Assembly (NCBI GenBank): GCA_021234535.1
Contig: CM037839.1
Location: 29,649,975-29,713,974, forward strand
Reading direction: 5' to 3'
Source of the DNA: Stichopus chloronotus
Lineage: Eukaryota; Echinodermata; Holothuroidea; Aspidochirotida; Stichopodidae
Length of the DNA stretch: 64,000 bases
Shown here: positions 36,085-50,068 of the stretch, piece by piece
Layout: each line of letters starts with the position of its first letter
Position numbering within the stretch: the stretch's first letter is position 1
The notes under the pieces: generated by a model
Databases searched by the model: none
What the model was told of the DNA's origin: nothing
The model's input: the letters and a program-made list of their open reading frames with translations, nothing else
Position numbers and translations under genes: made by a program

Positions 36085-36924
36085 ACTTTGATTGGTATGT
36101 GTGTCATCTGTCATAGCTTCATGATCGAAAAAAGTGAAACATGGGAGTAGCAGGGAGGTGTCTATGGGTTCTAGCTGAGGAGCAATCATCTTTTTTTTGG
36201 GGGGGGGGGGAAGAAAAAGTAGAGTGTGTTATGTATGGCATGTGTTCTCCGCTATGGACGGCCGCATGACTTGGCGCCACATTATGATGACGCTTAGTCC
36301 ACTGATTTCAATGCAGGGAACCGGGGAATTACGTAACAGTACATTAGTCATACCGGACTGAGACCACAGGCTAATAGATCGATCATTTTGACTGACGATG
36401 TATTTTTATTAGATGGCTCTCTTTTGGGGGGGGGAGGGGGTTTACTTAAACCCTATCAGTTTGTTTCATTAGACTGTGTTGCTGTCGTGCTCTTGCAGTG
36501 TTACAAAACGTACATTTTGCATATAGAAATTGCGGCTTCGTGCTAATTTTAAGATAAACTGCATGTGGAAAGATTGTGAACAGCTATACTGACGTTCAAC
36601 TCTAACGGCTATCTATAGGCCTATTCCATATGATAGAAATTGATTATTTGATTCATTTAAGAGGTGGTCGCCAGTCCATCTCCGCCGTACCGTACTATAA
36701 GTTGCGAGAAAAAAGATTTAATAAAAGAATCTGGAAAAGAGTTGACCTAATACATAGAACTCAGAAAAAGCACATCGGCCTTCAAGTTCTACAGTCACCC
36801 TCGGGTGTGAACTAAGTCTGCAGGCTACTAGCTACTTGCAGGCTACTCGTGACGCTCATTGTGAGACACAAGTAGGAACAGACACATTCGAGAATATTGA
36901 ATATATATCGTACATCCCGAACCC

Positions 36925-36932
36925 TGACGTCA
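36925..36932. promoter_or_regulatory. TGACGTCA octamer (CRE-type)
   Basis: Exact match in CC-TGACGTCA-AC, 848 bases from the previous one. Confidence 0.3.
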
Positions 36933-39310
36933 ACAGTCGTTTGATTGCTCCGTGATCTTTTCTGGTTAAGTCACCTTGTGTGTATTTATATTGATTTTAC
37001 CATTCCGTGGCTTCTACGACAGGATGCTATAGTCTTTTATATCGATCCTTAGCAAGTAATTATGAGGGCGCGTAAGAACCATTGGACACAGTTCATAGCA
37101 TCATTTACCTTTCCACAAGAACCTTCTCTTACATCTCCCCAATGTAGCCCCTTCACCTCATATCCCATTCACAATACTTTCACCACAAGCCTTTGCAACA
37201 CTGGATTGGGTTTCTTAAAAAAAAAAAACTTGGTAAGTTCAATCTGGTAACACGCTTTAAGGTTGTTAAAAATTACACAAAGAGATAGTTACTTTCTGAG
37301 ATTGATTTCTTCAAAATGGGATCTCTTCCCGGCACAATCGTAACGTACTTCGTTTGCATGGGTTAGTTGTCTATACTTGGGGTGAGGTGAAAACCTATTT
37401 GACACACTTTTTGACGACTCGTCACTGATAAGGGTGACCATCGTTTAATGTGTTGGCTATTTCCAGTGCCCAGTCGATAAGCCGGGGTAGACAAAATTTA
37501 TAGATACTGTATATTTTACAATCGCAGTCTAGTCCAGAACCAAACATAACTCTAATGATATAAGACTAAGTGAAAGAGCCTTCTGCAAGAAGGGTCTGAA
37601 TTAAACATACTCTTTTAGAGACAGTTTAACTTTGGTTTAAATTTTTGGTCAAATTCTCTGTTAAAGTTACAAAATTTTTATGGCATTTTTTTTTTCCAAA
37701 CTCAAGTTTTTTACAGCTAGACTGTAATCATGAAATAACATAAAGGATACTATTTTTCACTGTTTTGGTGTGTAAATTAGTTTACAAAAGACTACTGTAA
37801 AATCAGACAACATAATCTTCCTGTTTTATGAACTTAAATGTCATGTAAATTATCAGTCCATTGTTTCCATTCCATAAATGTCAATGGTTCTTAAAGTATG
37901 CTGTTGGTATTCTTTTTGTAGACTTACGTACCGTAACATACGCTTGTCAATAACGTATATCAGGGTACTAGTATTTCAAGTATGTCTTTACCAAGTCGTA
38001 TTGGAATGAAACACTCTGAAAATGCTTTGTTGAGAGATTGTTTTGAAACTGAATATCTGTAGGAACGTTGTCATTGGAAAGTCACATTTTTGTATAATTA
38101 AACATTTGTTTACAAAATAAATATTACAAAGAATACAAGTACATTGGTTGTAAACATTTCAGACAAGGTTAATAATAAATGTATCCCTTTCTGATAAAAA
38201 AAAAAATGCCAAAAAGACATTATTTGAAGAAACAGCAAGCAATTTGATAGGGAAAATGCTTATAAAATGGCTCCACCCATTTATGTAAAGTGAGCTTTGC
38301 GTCAGAAAAACGGACATTCACAGACTCTTTGCAGTTACTTTGTGAAACATCTCCATTTGCTCCGATCAAGTGCACAAGGGCCTGTGGGGATGAGTTAATA
38401 TCAGTACCAACTATCAGTGCCCTGTAACTGAGGCCTTGTTATTTCTTTTCTGAATGTGTGACAAAAATCAGTTCTGTGATATATATCACTAACAAAATAT
38501 GTTTTCACAATAAATAACAGTCCAAATAATTTTAAACATGGACATTCAAAAAACTTTGTTCAAAACGCTGCAAATTTTGGAGTTTTTCTGGTTATTTCCT
38601 TTTTGCTTTTTGCTTGCTTGTGTTTGTTTTTTTAGTTCAAAGACAAAAAATGAAGGTTTGTTAATTGACAGCATATTTATCCAAATTCAGAAAAATACAA
38701 AACAGTTAAAATGTCTTTAAATTTGCGTATATTTTTCTACAGAGCAGTAAAGGTTGGTTGAAAAATGCAGACAATTTTTTTTCCTTCAAATAAACAGAAA
38801 ATACATATTAACAGCATTTCCTTATTGTGGCAATATAAATTATCAGTGAAGATACAGAAAGTGTAAGTAAACAAGTCTGTAAATTTACGTTTTAACAGTT
38901 CAAAACCTTACCATGACGTGCTTCTTTTTTTTTTTTTTGACGTATTTTGACAACTATCAACGGTACATCGACTTTTATCTTAAGACTGTTAAGAAACACA
39001 ACATATACCGGTATGTAGAAACTCTCATAATGTCATAGACGATGTAAGCTGACGATGAAATTGATTAAGTTCGTTTTCGAGGATGTCTTTATTGTGTAAT
39101 ATATGAAATAATCTTTACCTTTCAAGTTGTTTGCTCTCTTTCATAGAATACAGTTGAGCTGTAGCGCACACAAAAAGGGGTGCATCAAAACGCAATTTCC
39201 TCTGTTAAATCATAAGTGGTCAAGTACTCGTCATTTGGAACTACATGTTGATTTTAAAATCTTCAAGTGGCCGGAACATCGCAAAACATTTGAAGTATGT
39301 CCTCACGTGG

Positions 39311-39318
39311 TGACGTCA
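39311..39318. promoter_or_regulatory. TGACGTCA octamer (CRE-type)
   Basis: Exact match beside a CACGTG E-box (39305-39310 reads ACGTGG after C), giving CTCACGTGGTGACGTCACA. Confidence 0.3.
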
Positions 39319-40974
39319 CATGCAAGAACAAAAGGCTCCTTTCCAAGTATGAGCCACTCATGATTCTAGATCACTGAGTAGAAACATCATCAGACCAAGG
39401 TTTGACAATAGCATCGGCGATGAATGCAGGTTTTTAGGTGTCCTTGTTCAACATTAAAAGCAATTTGTACTACCATAATTTACGAAGCAGTAAGGGGCCA
39501 ATTAAGTGTCGTAATGTCCAATGATATAAGTTCAGCTTAGACAATCACCAGTGTGACAATTGCCATGGGGGGGGGGGAGGTAACTCCATCTCAGCAATCC
39601 CTGCCGTCATATGCCCAACAGCTGGACACCGCTTGTTCATAATGCATCCCAGATTGCCAGATGCAGATGAGAGCTTCTTGTCCTCCCATCCCCACTCCAT
39701 GAACTCGGTGACTGGGGACGAGAAAGGTGGCGGTAACTCTCTTTTGAATTAACGGCAGATTCTTCAAATAGAAGAAACGTGATAAACGGTAGAAGAAATT
39801 GTCGGATTAAACTCATTGTAAAGTATAAACATTAATATGATGAAAAGTATAGTATTTTGCAACATGCACTTTCCTTATTAACCACGGTCTGCCCATCCAC
39901 TATCCATGCCTCCAATGCCTTAAGGGGAAAATAAGTCTTACCATTGGTTTACTCTCGCTGATAGCAATGGCGTTCGCTAGATAACACACATGTGATGTTT
40001 ATTGCGTAGCAATTACATCACTAAATGTACCGCAATTTGGAATTATCTGCAAATAATTGTTGATAACGATTAAGTGATGAATGATTGAAGATATCAAATA
40101 CCAAAATGACTCACCATATTAGTTGGAAGAATTAGTTTTGGGTTTGGCTTTAATCCTAGAACTATCTGTTAGTACCGTAGGGTTTTAATTGTTTGGTTTT
40201 ACCTGTATGCATTCTCATATGACATATGTATGTTGTTGGTAAATGTATTGCAGGTACAGAAAAACTGACACATTTGTTCAGGATATACAACAATATCAAA
40301 ACAACATTTCTTCGTAATTTAAAGTCATCGTCGAGTTCCATTGACGACTGGTGATATCAGAGACTAGTTGGTAGTTTGAAAAAATATTAATACGATTTTA
40401 CTCTTTATTTAAAGATAAATGAAAACGTCTAAATGTCGGCCCGGAATGTCTTTAGTTTAAATCCATTTCAGTCATAACGATTCTTGTCAGGTTTACTGAA
40501 ATTGGTTCAAACTAACTATTGGTCCAAATCTTGCCATAATGTTTCAGATCTTGGAGTTAACAGCACAATTTTGTCAAATACGTAATCGATATTATGGTAA
40601 CAATAATATATTACAGTGTAGCTATTTTGTCATCCCTGTGAAGTACAGAGGCACATTGAATGAAATGGCTTCCGGTCTATTGTTCAGCACAATATGAAGT
40701 TTTGAAAAAAAAAATGAGATTAAAGTCGCAAAGTTTTATTCCATTGAACCTGAGCCGCATGTTATACAGGGAAGACATGATAGGGAATTTGGTACAATCA
40801 ATAATATAATCATTTTGCCAACATTGTAAAAGTCGCATGGAAACGACTTAAATGTCGATATATTGTTTGAATAGCGTGTTCAGATCAAGACTGCGTGTCT
40901 CCACTGAAGTGTGGCAAGTCATATTCGTTCTTATTTCAGATTCTTTTCTCTTCAATTATTTAAAGATGTCTGCA

Positions 40975-41430
40975 ATTATTGCAGATATCTTCAGTTAAAA
41001 TGAAGATATCTTTAACTCTATTTAAATTATGCGTTTACTTCTTTTAAATACATCTTTATTTCGAATTTAAAATATTTTTAATGCAAAGTTAAGATATCTT
41101 TAAAAAGAACTAAACATATTTTAAGTTCGACATAAAGGTGTCCTTACAAAGAATTAAAGACATCTCCAACTAAACTAAAGAAAAAAACTTTAATTCGAAT
41201 TGAAGACATATTTAATTGTATCACAGATATCCTTCAACCTAGTTAGATATCTTTAATCCTATTGAAGATATCTTAAACTGAAATACAGAATTATCATCCA
41301 ATAATCCAATTAAATATATTTTGTAATCACTTAAAGGGTGTGTCTAAATAAAAACAGAAGATGTATTTAACTTAACTGCAGATTAATCTCCAATTAAGTG
41401 CAGATATGTGTAAATAATTGGAGATGTCTA
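40975..41430. repeat. AT-rich degenerate array built on AGATATCTTTAA
   Basis: Many variants of AAGATATCTT(T/C)AA, partly palindromic around GATATC, occur at irregular 25-45 base spacing. Clear copies lie near 40990, 41013, 41092, 41248 and 41264, with AGACATCTCCAA and GATGTCT(A)AA variants between. It looks like an eroded satellite. Confidence 0.7.
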
Positions 41431-42949
41431 AAATACGGGAATAAAAAGTAATACTTGGCCTTCCATACTGACGAAGTGGTGCTAAAGTGTTGTATAGAAG
41501 TCTGAATGTTACAAATAGCAGTACTGTAGAGAAAACTTGCCCATACTTCCGCCTCACAATGTTCCTTAAAAAAAGCTCTACTTTGGTCTCAGACATTTCA
41601 ATTTACTCCAGGCTTGTGCTACTGCATGACAAAAGTAACAAATGGTATCCTGCGTTACGACGAAGTCAAAGAACAAACAAAAACATCACAAAAGTTGGAA
41701 AATTTTACAGTAAAATTTTACAGTAAAATTAAACTGCCATAGTTTTTCTTTTGTCACCACACCCACTGTGTACGTTCCACTTCTTTCTTTTCCCATTTAT
41801 ATTTTCGAGGAATCAACATCGACTCCGTTCTATACTTTTTTCCTAATGTTTTCAGGGCTTTTATTTGAAAACAGCTTCCAAAGATCACCCACCCACATTC
41901 ATTTGATGTTTTTCCTTTCTCTCTGTCTCTCTTTGTTTGTTTGTTTTTTCGTGGTTTGTTTTATTAATGTGATTGTTTTAGATTCTCGTACGATCGTGGA
42001 TGGTTTCTCACATCACATATACCTGATCAATTAAATCTATGTGTCAACTAAAATAGTGTTAACTTTGGGGACATGGCATCTTTTGTTTTTCTTTTATTTA
42101 TTTTTCTGTACTTGATGAACTGTATTCTTAATGAAGTGCATCTTCTTTTAAGTTTTCTCTTTATTACTTATTCACAACGTCTGCAATTCTTGTCTCTTCA
42201 TATGTTGACACTTAACACCGCGAACTAGATAAACAAAACTTGCTTCTGAATTTCATCTTTTTTTTCTGTTCTAGCTTTTCTTTTTCCCTGTATGCGTCTA
42301 GAGCCTTTGAGTATAGCCTTTACAACACAACACTTTTTGTACTCGCAACAGAGAACCCAGGTAAATGTAGCTTCGGGTTCTCTTGTAATTCTCTACTTCT
42401 ATGTACCCTAGTGTGATTTACAATTTAAGAGTCCATGTAATGTAAACAGTGGGTAGACTCTGCCAATTACACCCTGTACTCAGTACCAAGACATTTGCCC
42501 TCTTAAAGTTGTATCATATGTAAATATAGGTTATACACTTACGTATCAATCAATTATACTTACATGTACCACACAGAGATACAAAGTAATACTGAGCTTG
42601 ACCAAAAGTTACAAAACGGAACAATTATAACCAGATAATAAACTTAAAGTTACGTAAAAGACAAAATCCCTGGTGAGCCTAATTTCGTTGTGACAGTTCT
42701 TAATAGCACCTGCTTCGTTTCAGGTTTTACACTCTAGCGTATTTCAGCACCTTTTTGTTGTCTTTGGGGAATTGAAGTTGGAGGCTATCGAGGTGCATCG
42801 GAAGTTTTCTATTGAATGGTTTGAGGAGATTACAGTGTAGACCACTCGGTGGTCTTGGCCATTTTCTGTGATTGAATGGTTGTATTTGTTAAATTAAAGT
42901 CGGAATCGGGTCCTTGTTTCCGCTTCGTAAATACCAAGGGGTACCAAGA

Positions 42950-42965
42950 GGGGGGGGGGGGGGGG
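42950..42965 (+). repeat. Poly-G tract, 16 bases
   Basis: Sixteen G in a row; a second run of 13 G follows at 43204-43216. Confidence 0.9.
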
Positions 42966-43267
42966 ATGTTATATCGAAAACCATAGACTAAACTACTGGA
43001 ATCGCATGCAAGGGAGGGGGTTGGGTCTTAAGGTGGCACCGGTAATGAGTACCAGTGGTCGCCTCGTGATACCTTTGCAGATCTACCCACGAGGTTTCAT
43101 GCAACTGTTGGAGTTACCCTCTGCACTGCCCTTCCTCTCGGTGTGGGTGCTTGGAGGAGGTGAGCATGGATCTCAGGCTGGGAGGCTGTTGAGAGTACAG
43201 AATGGGGGGGGGGGGGTCCGGGAAGAGGTCACTGAGTTGTATATCATTGTTGCACATTGACGACTTG

Positions 43268-43275
43268 TGACGTCA
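43268..43275. promoter_or_regulatory. TGACGTCA octamer (CRE-type)
   Basis: Exact match in TTG-TGACGTCA-CACG. Confidence 0.3.
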
Positions 43276-43921
43276 CACGACAATGATCTTCTTGAAACCC
43301 CAAACACACTCGGAAAACAGAACATTTGTTTTAATCTAAACGTAAACAAACTGCGAAAAATTCTTTGCTTCGCAGAGAAATCCTGATTGTTCGTCCGTGA
43401 TTAGAGTTGGGTGAACATTTGTAAGAGGGTCCGTTTTTAATTTAGTATTAACGCTGTGCAGTTTGTAATGTAAAGTACCGCTTTATCTCTTCCGAACTTT
43501 GGTGTATCCGTATTTGTTCATTTCTCAAGTTACAATTTTTCTTATTTTGTTTCTTATATTATTGTCTGATTCTTCCTTCAGTCTCTCGTACCCCATTTGG
43601 GGTGATGCCAAAATAAAAAAAAGGAATAATAAAAAGAAAGTGAGACTAGATTCAAGAAAAGCCATTGATGCAAAGAACAAAAATGAGGTTAAGATAGACT
43701 CTCTGATAGTTAGTATTTGATTGTATGGAGACGAAAGTAGCACATCGACATTTGACTGAACCATTGGTTATTGGAATGTGTTTGTCTTCGAATTCATTCC
43801 CAGAGACTACAGGGGATTATCGTTGCTAATCCTACTTGAAAGTCTTAATAAGATGGTATGAGATTCCTGAGTTTCTTGTTATCCCCCCTCCCCCCCCCTA
43901 ACAGTAGTACACAATGGCATT

Positions 43922-43929
43922 TGACGTCA
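43922..43929. promoter_or_regulatory. TGACGTCA octamer (CRE-type)
   Basis: Exact match in ATT-TGACGTCA-TAGC. Confidence 0.3.
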
Positions 43930-44342
43930 TAGCCGAACTTTATCTTGTAGAGGTCAATCGACTTCTCGACGTGTGGGGAATCCAATCCAATCAAATTAAA
44001 GGATTTTAATAACAGTCACAGTGTATCTTCGGTCCATAAACTACTCTCGGTTTTACGTATAACCAAGCCACAAGTGCAATAGCTCAGATCCTGCTACATG
44101 CCAGAAAGTAGGTTCGAAAGTTCCGCGACAGTGTTTTTTACAATAACAGAAGCACGCCACCAATACCATTTCGTTGACCAAAAAGCCATAAAATTGGTAA
44201 ATATGTCATGCGATAGTCTTAGTAAGCATACATACACCAAATTTAAGAATTTTGTGACAGCTTTAGGTGACGGTGTCTCAGCTCGGTTCACAGTATAATT
44301 TATGTTGTTACAAATGTTACTGAAACACTGTAACCTTTTTCT

Positions 44343-44390
44343 CATATAGGCTTATGTTCATATAGGCTTATGTTCATATAGGCTTATGTT
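44343..44390 (+). repeat. Three perfect copies of a 16-bp unit
   Basis: CATATAGGCTTATGTT is repeated three times without a mismatch (44343-44358, 44359-44374, 44375-44390). Perfect identity points to recent expansion. Confidence 0.95.
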
Positions 44391-46984
44391 GAGCATTTCT
44401 GATGCAGTGACCTTCTAATTCAATTTGTTGAGTTTTAATCGTTTTTTTTTTTAAGGAAGACAAAGTTACATAGACATTTCTAGGATCGTATGAATAAAAA
44501 CTGTATTGAATTGAAACATATTCAAAAACTAGTTTTCGAATGAAACATAAAATTAATACTCAATGCGATGTTATATTCATTATGAGTCTCACGCACCATG
44601 GTATATATTATGATGTCATAGTAACTCAATGGTCATAGGAATAGAATCTACAGCGTGTAAAAACAGGTTAGCTGCAAAATTTGTGTTAAACGTTTAACTG
44701 GTTACACATCTAATAAACTGTTAACGGTGAAGTTCCACAATCGATTAGCAATACTGCAATGCTGTTTCATTGGGAAGCACTTACAATGGCTAAGCTAATA
44801 TTCCCTAGCGACTTCAGATTCCTGGCCAACTTATGTGCAGAACCTAGCTAGAAAGATTCCATTTTAACAAACTGCCTTTAACACCAGTCGTAAACATTAC
44901 TAGCAAGTATTTTTGGAGGATTTTACTTCAAACCAATTCCCTGCTGTAAACAAACATAGCGGTAGCTTTGCTGTATGTGCTACGATGACTATTCGAATCA
45001 CCTGACTGGGAGTCAATTACTTTACCGGCTTTGGAAAATTGATCGTCACAGCCATATAGAGCGCGCTGCTGACATTTATGTCATAACGTCATAAAGTCAA
45101 ATCTCCAGGCTTGCGTATACAAGCTAAGAAATATGAGTTTGTCTCAGGCAAAGGAGATGCAATACGTTTCGGAGACGGCGCAATTGTCAAGACGTGACAC
45201 TATCTTTTTTTAAACAAGAATCCTAAGCTGTAGGCTACGCTGTGTAAGCAACTCTGTTAACATGTATAAAAATAGTTCACTATAATTATTGTATTGTTCT
45301 TCATGTTTGTATTTTCACCGAATTAAAAACAAACAAGAAATGCTTTAGGTTAGTTATCAGACAACCATTGTACTGCAGATCAAATGACCACCTACGCTTC
45401 ATTTACCAGTACATTTCGAAAGATATTGAAGCTGTTTTCAACGTAGCCTATAAAAAGTTACGAGAAATTAATCGATTCGAAGACACCGTGTTTTATATTG
45501 TTTTACATCCAGAGTTCATAACACATACGCACATGTATGTGCGATAATCCACATCCACTAGTATTAAGGGGATAGGCCTGTAACAATTTGCAGTTAAAAG
45601 TCATGAATATAGATTCCATATGTTTTATATTAACGCTTGTCATCTCTTTAGTCTACTGCAATGAAAATAATTAGATAAACCGCCGAATTTTAAACATGCA
45701 TAGGCTTACAGTTGATTTTTCTGTCTTAGTTAGGGCAAATAATTCTATATGCTACGTATGTCTTGCGGCTGTACTGAATTTGATAAAATGGACTGTCGGC
45801 AGTATAGATTGTAAAACAAAAAGGTAAATCTTTATAGATATTAATTACAAAAAGTCAGCTATATCATGCTGTTGCATGTATGAAGGTTTTGATTTCAGCT
45901 TGGAACATGAGAAGTAATCCTGGCAAGTCTCTAAATCTTGTTAAATGCCCGTGGGTTATGCATACATTGACAGGCTTTCCATGCTGATGTGAGGTGCTCC
46001 TGCTTTGGTATTTGCGTCCACTGCATACGGTTTTAAGGAATACTAAGGTATCAGTATGGAGCTACTACGAAGCAGCTCCATGGTATCAGTTTGAAATGTT
46101 AAGCTTGTCTACTATGGACAGAAAATTGTCGTGTCGGTTGGCGGCGTGAAAAGAGTTTTTAATTTTATGTGGAAATCCTTCGTTTTCAAGTAAACATAAT
46201 CAACTCAGCAGTAAGGTCTATACATATCAATAAATTCCATATTTTTTTCTGGATAAAAGTTACTGATATAGTGATTATTTTGTGTGAAAAGATTACATTG
46301 TTCAGGGCTAATTGCTATTAAAACTTCATCAAAACATGGTTGTTAACGTCCAATTACAGTAAAACTCCATGGGAGCAAACGTGTGTGAAGGGGCATGGAT
46401 ATGCATAATAGAAACATTAGAAATGGATATGTTGAACTCTACAATATCATATCTATTGGAGTGTATTTAACGGGTTATCATCAACTGATGATCTTTCAAA
46501 TAGGCTACTACTACTCCAAATCGCACATTTGGTGTATATACTACGTAAAATGCCTTTTAGGGTGACCATGGAGCTATTACGGATGACAAACGTTATTTAA
46601 ATATATTTGCATAGTCACTCAGGTAAGAAATGGGAATTATAGGTTAACAACCTCTAAGAACCCCCTTAAATTGGGTATAGTCCAATTACTTGGGTGACGT
46701 AGTTTATTAAATGAAATAGAAGCTGTGATTAGGGCTTAATATGATTAAGTAATACTACAGTATGCACTTGCGGTGTATATGAATTAATGGTAAAAGTTCT
46801 TCGAGCATTTGTAATGATGGTGTATATACTAATGGTATGTGTACTAATTGTACATATTTAGTCATAGTACATATATAGTATGTATGCAAAAGGGTTTATT
46901 ATATCTTCCGAGTGTAACACTAAGTAGTATGCTACAGTGCAGTATACGTATGGGAATTCATGTTTCATGTACTGTAATATTTGT

Positions 46985-47105
46985 ACTAACTGTATTATAT
47001 AATGGTATTGTATTAATTAACTACAATTGTATTAACTAACTGCATATGGTACTGTGTTAACTGACTGTATTATATAATGGTACTGTATTAACTAACAATT
47101 ATACA
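46985..47105. repeat. AT-rich tandem repeat, about 75-bp period
   Basis: CTGTATTATATAATGGTA(T/C)TGTATTAA occurs from about 46990 and again from about 47065. GTATTAACTAAC fragments lie between them, and related GTACTAAT words extend back to 46,820. Confidence 0.75.
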
Positions 47106-50060
47106 ATGGTACATGCACTGTGATTATACGAGCATTATGTTGGAGCTAAGCCTGAGGTTATATTTTCTATTCTTTTCAGGCTCCATATAATCTTCGTGAC
47201 TTCTAAATATAAATAGAACTACAAGAAATACGTGACATCCTCAATGATTGACTTCTCACTTATCTTGGAAATCACGTGTAGATCACACGTTTGAAATATT
47301 GCACAGGCGTGAGTGTCAAGTTATAAACTGATGGACTTTCAAGTTGTTATAACGGCGATTTTGCAGTCATTTCTCCGCGTCTATCTCTTCATCTAAGAAT
47401 TCTTTATCTGAAGAAGCTGCACAATTATTTTTCGTGCATCTACTCGTGATGAGGACAAAACTGAATGATTTAATCTTATTAGTTATCTTCAAAAACAAAA
47501 ACGCTTGTGTGAAGACAGAGATACTAATTATACAATGACAAAAGACACCGTGAGATAACCACCAACCCAAAATTTTATGTAATGTGAAGTCTGCCGTAGG
47601 GTGGTTTCGATATTCCACAGTGAACCATATAATATCACCTGAGGGTAGTTTTCATATCAACTAATTTTGGAAAGTAGAAAGACTTTGTATTTTCTTTAAA
47701 ATATTTTCATTATGTAATGATTCCAAGAATGGTTTCGCAAGATTTCGGTATGCGTTATACAAATTATGTACTGTAAATATAGGCTCATTTGACATTTGTT
47801 TGTTGGAATGAATGTGTCCACGGGTTAACTTGAAACACATCCTACCCTGTATTTCCAGTGCATCTTCTGGTTTTTAAATCATGAATTGTGTTAGTAAATG
47901 TAACTGTAGTACAGCTCCTATTTCCAACAGTATTTAGAAAAGTACTTATTAAGTTAAAGGGGAAAATCAGGGTTTACTTTTACAATTTATTCAACTACAA
48001 TTCCCCACAGGTATCGTACAATGAGTTATAACTAACAAATATGATCAATATTATCTCAAAACATGTGGACAATTTCGAGAAACGAGTCAAAGTCGCAAAA
48101 AGTCGGTGAAGAACTCCGAAAGGCTGTAACATCCATATTCATCGAATCAAATATGAATATTCAATACTATCGCCTTTTCAAGGTATGAGGAGGTGGGGCT
48201 TCCTGTTTAGTACAGTAAACAAAACATCAAACGAAGTCGCGGCGTGAATGAACAGCTGCATGGTTTGCTGCACATACGAGTAATTACCATTCACGAAGAC
48301 GCACAGCATGGGAACCGTAAACATTCGGTTATGTTTATTCATATAACGTCATCTCAGTCTTACGCTGTGATTGGTCATCGAATAGAGGAAGCTGTCTTGT
48401 GTTGTACATGAACGTTTATTTTATGTACCCGACAAATATTAAAAGTTTTCATTCAACAGTTATTAACGCAATAATTACCGTTTCGTCTACCTTCAAACGC
48501 CTCCCAACGTGTCTATATTTCGGTGAACAATCAGTTTAGAAAGAAAAATCAACTAAAGGTGAATTTTCTCAGTCAAACCCTGATTTCCACTTGAATAAAT
48601 ATGTTACTTGTTAGAAGATTGCTGTTAAAGGATATCAACCAAAACTATTTAGCATTGATATACCCTATCGGCATAGGCTATGCACAGGAACAAAGCTATG
48701 TATACAACCTTAATGTTAGATTTCGCGGTACATGTTTTCAGTGTCATGTTTGCTTGCTGATATGAATTTCATATAATTTATGGCATGACCGCAAGAGTAT
48801 TCAAAGTGACATCCACAGAATACAACACGTCGACGATGACGAAAGGAATGTGATGGAGAGAAAACAGGAAAACCCCCCTAAATATCATATCATATCTTTC
48901 AGTTAAACTCCACGCGTCTTCTCATTCAAAACTAACCTACACATTTTCTTATCCAAGAAGAATTTAAAAGTTCACTAATTCAAGACTAATTTAGGAGTCT
49001 ATTAATTCAAAACTAATCCCAGACTAACGAATCTGCGTTCATGCCTGTACGAGTTACTTATTGAGGGAAACAAACACATATTAAATCCTGTTCTACTACT
49101 TATGGAAAGAGATTTTATAAATAGTGTTATATTTATAAGCCTATCCTGATACGCAATCAGTTCACTACGCCAATATAATATATTATTGCTAAGAGGACGA
49201 AAGGGTAATTTGACTGGTTTATTTTTAGTTTGCATTGGCTGTACATCATAATGACGGCTATATATAGCTTATGGACAAAGCAGCATTACCACTATGGAAA
49301 TTGTTACGTGCCATCAATTAAACATCAGCCGTAGTTGTCAAAAGAAAAACGTCAGTTACTTTTACCGGGCTGAAGTTTTTCAATTTGAAATGTAATTATT
49401 TCTTCTGTATTATATTGGTTCCAAAGTCTTACGCTATCCAAAGGTTCGGAGAACAGGAATGTGATATTGATAAAGCATTACAATCCCGCTCAGTAGAAGA
49501 GTCCGCCCATCCTACCTCCGTCGGCGTAGGCTGCAGGAGGCACGTGAATTCTATCTTCATGCTCAAGGAAGTCTGTATGGTAGTGGTTGCACGCTCTAAT
49601 CTATAGAACCCCCGCAGGTACTTGTACGACTATGGGAGATCAATTACGTAATCAGGAATCTTTCATGTTGCACCTGATTCGAATGTGGCAAAAATGAACC
49701 ACTAATTACGAAAAAACTTCCTGAATATAGTTTCTGAAAGAAAATTGAATTGAGAATACTTGAGCGCCAGTAGTAATATTGTTGTATATTTTAAGCCTAT
49801 ACCTCCGTAGCAAATTAAGTCCAAGCCTACATGTATTGCACATAGTAAACCGTACAACTTGTCGAGCTGCACAACAGTATATATTGTCTGCCACAATGAT
49901 CCTAACTTCAAAAAAATGGCAATCCCATTTTCACTACTGAAACACAATTCCAAACAAACCTGCCCAAATACGTTCAAAAAGTTCGGTGTCGATATTTAGC
50001 AGTGTGTAAGACAGATTTAAAATCGATATTTTTTAATATCTTGACTTACTACGTCGAAGT

Positions 50061-50068
50061 TGACGTCA
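50061..50068. promoter_or_regulatory. TGACGTCA octamer (CRE-type)
   Basis: Exact match in AGT-TGACGTCA-CAAC. Confidence 0.3.

Larger units (their letters stand above)
29350..40960. other. Intergenic DNA, CpG-normal, no established gene
   Basis: About 11.6 kb. It holds TTGAATGG-like short repeats (29,380-29,570), several poly-G runs (31785, 36199, 36426, 39567), and exact TGACGTCA octamers at 36077, 36925 and 39311. Unassigned ORFs at 30,605-31,060 (minus), 31,043 (plus) and 32,801-33,109 (plus) have no recognisable domain. I see no exon of a known gene. Confidence 0.6.

Noticed and set aside
44077..44130. tRNA-like boxes (TAGCTCAGA then GGTTCGAAA)
   Set aside because: Box-like words are present, but no D, anticodon or T stems pair and no cloverleaf can be drawn.
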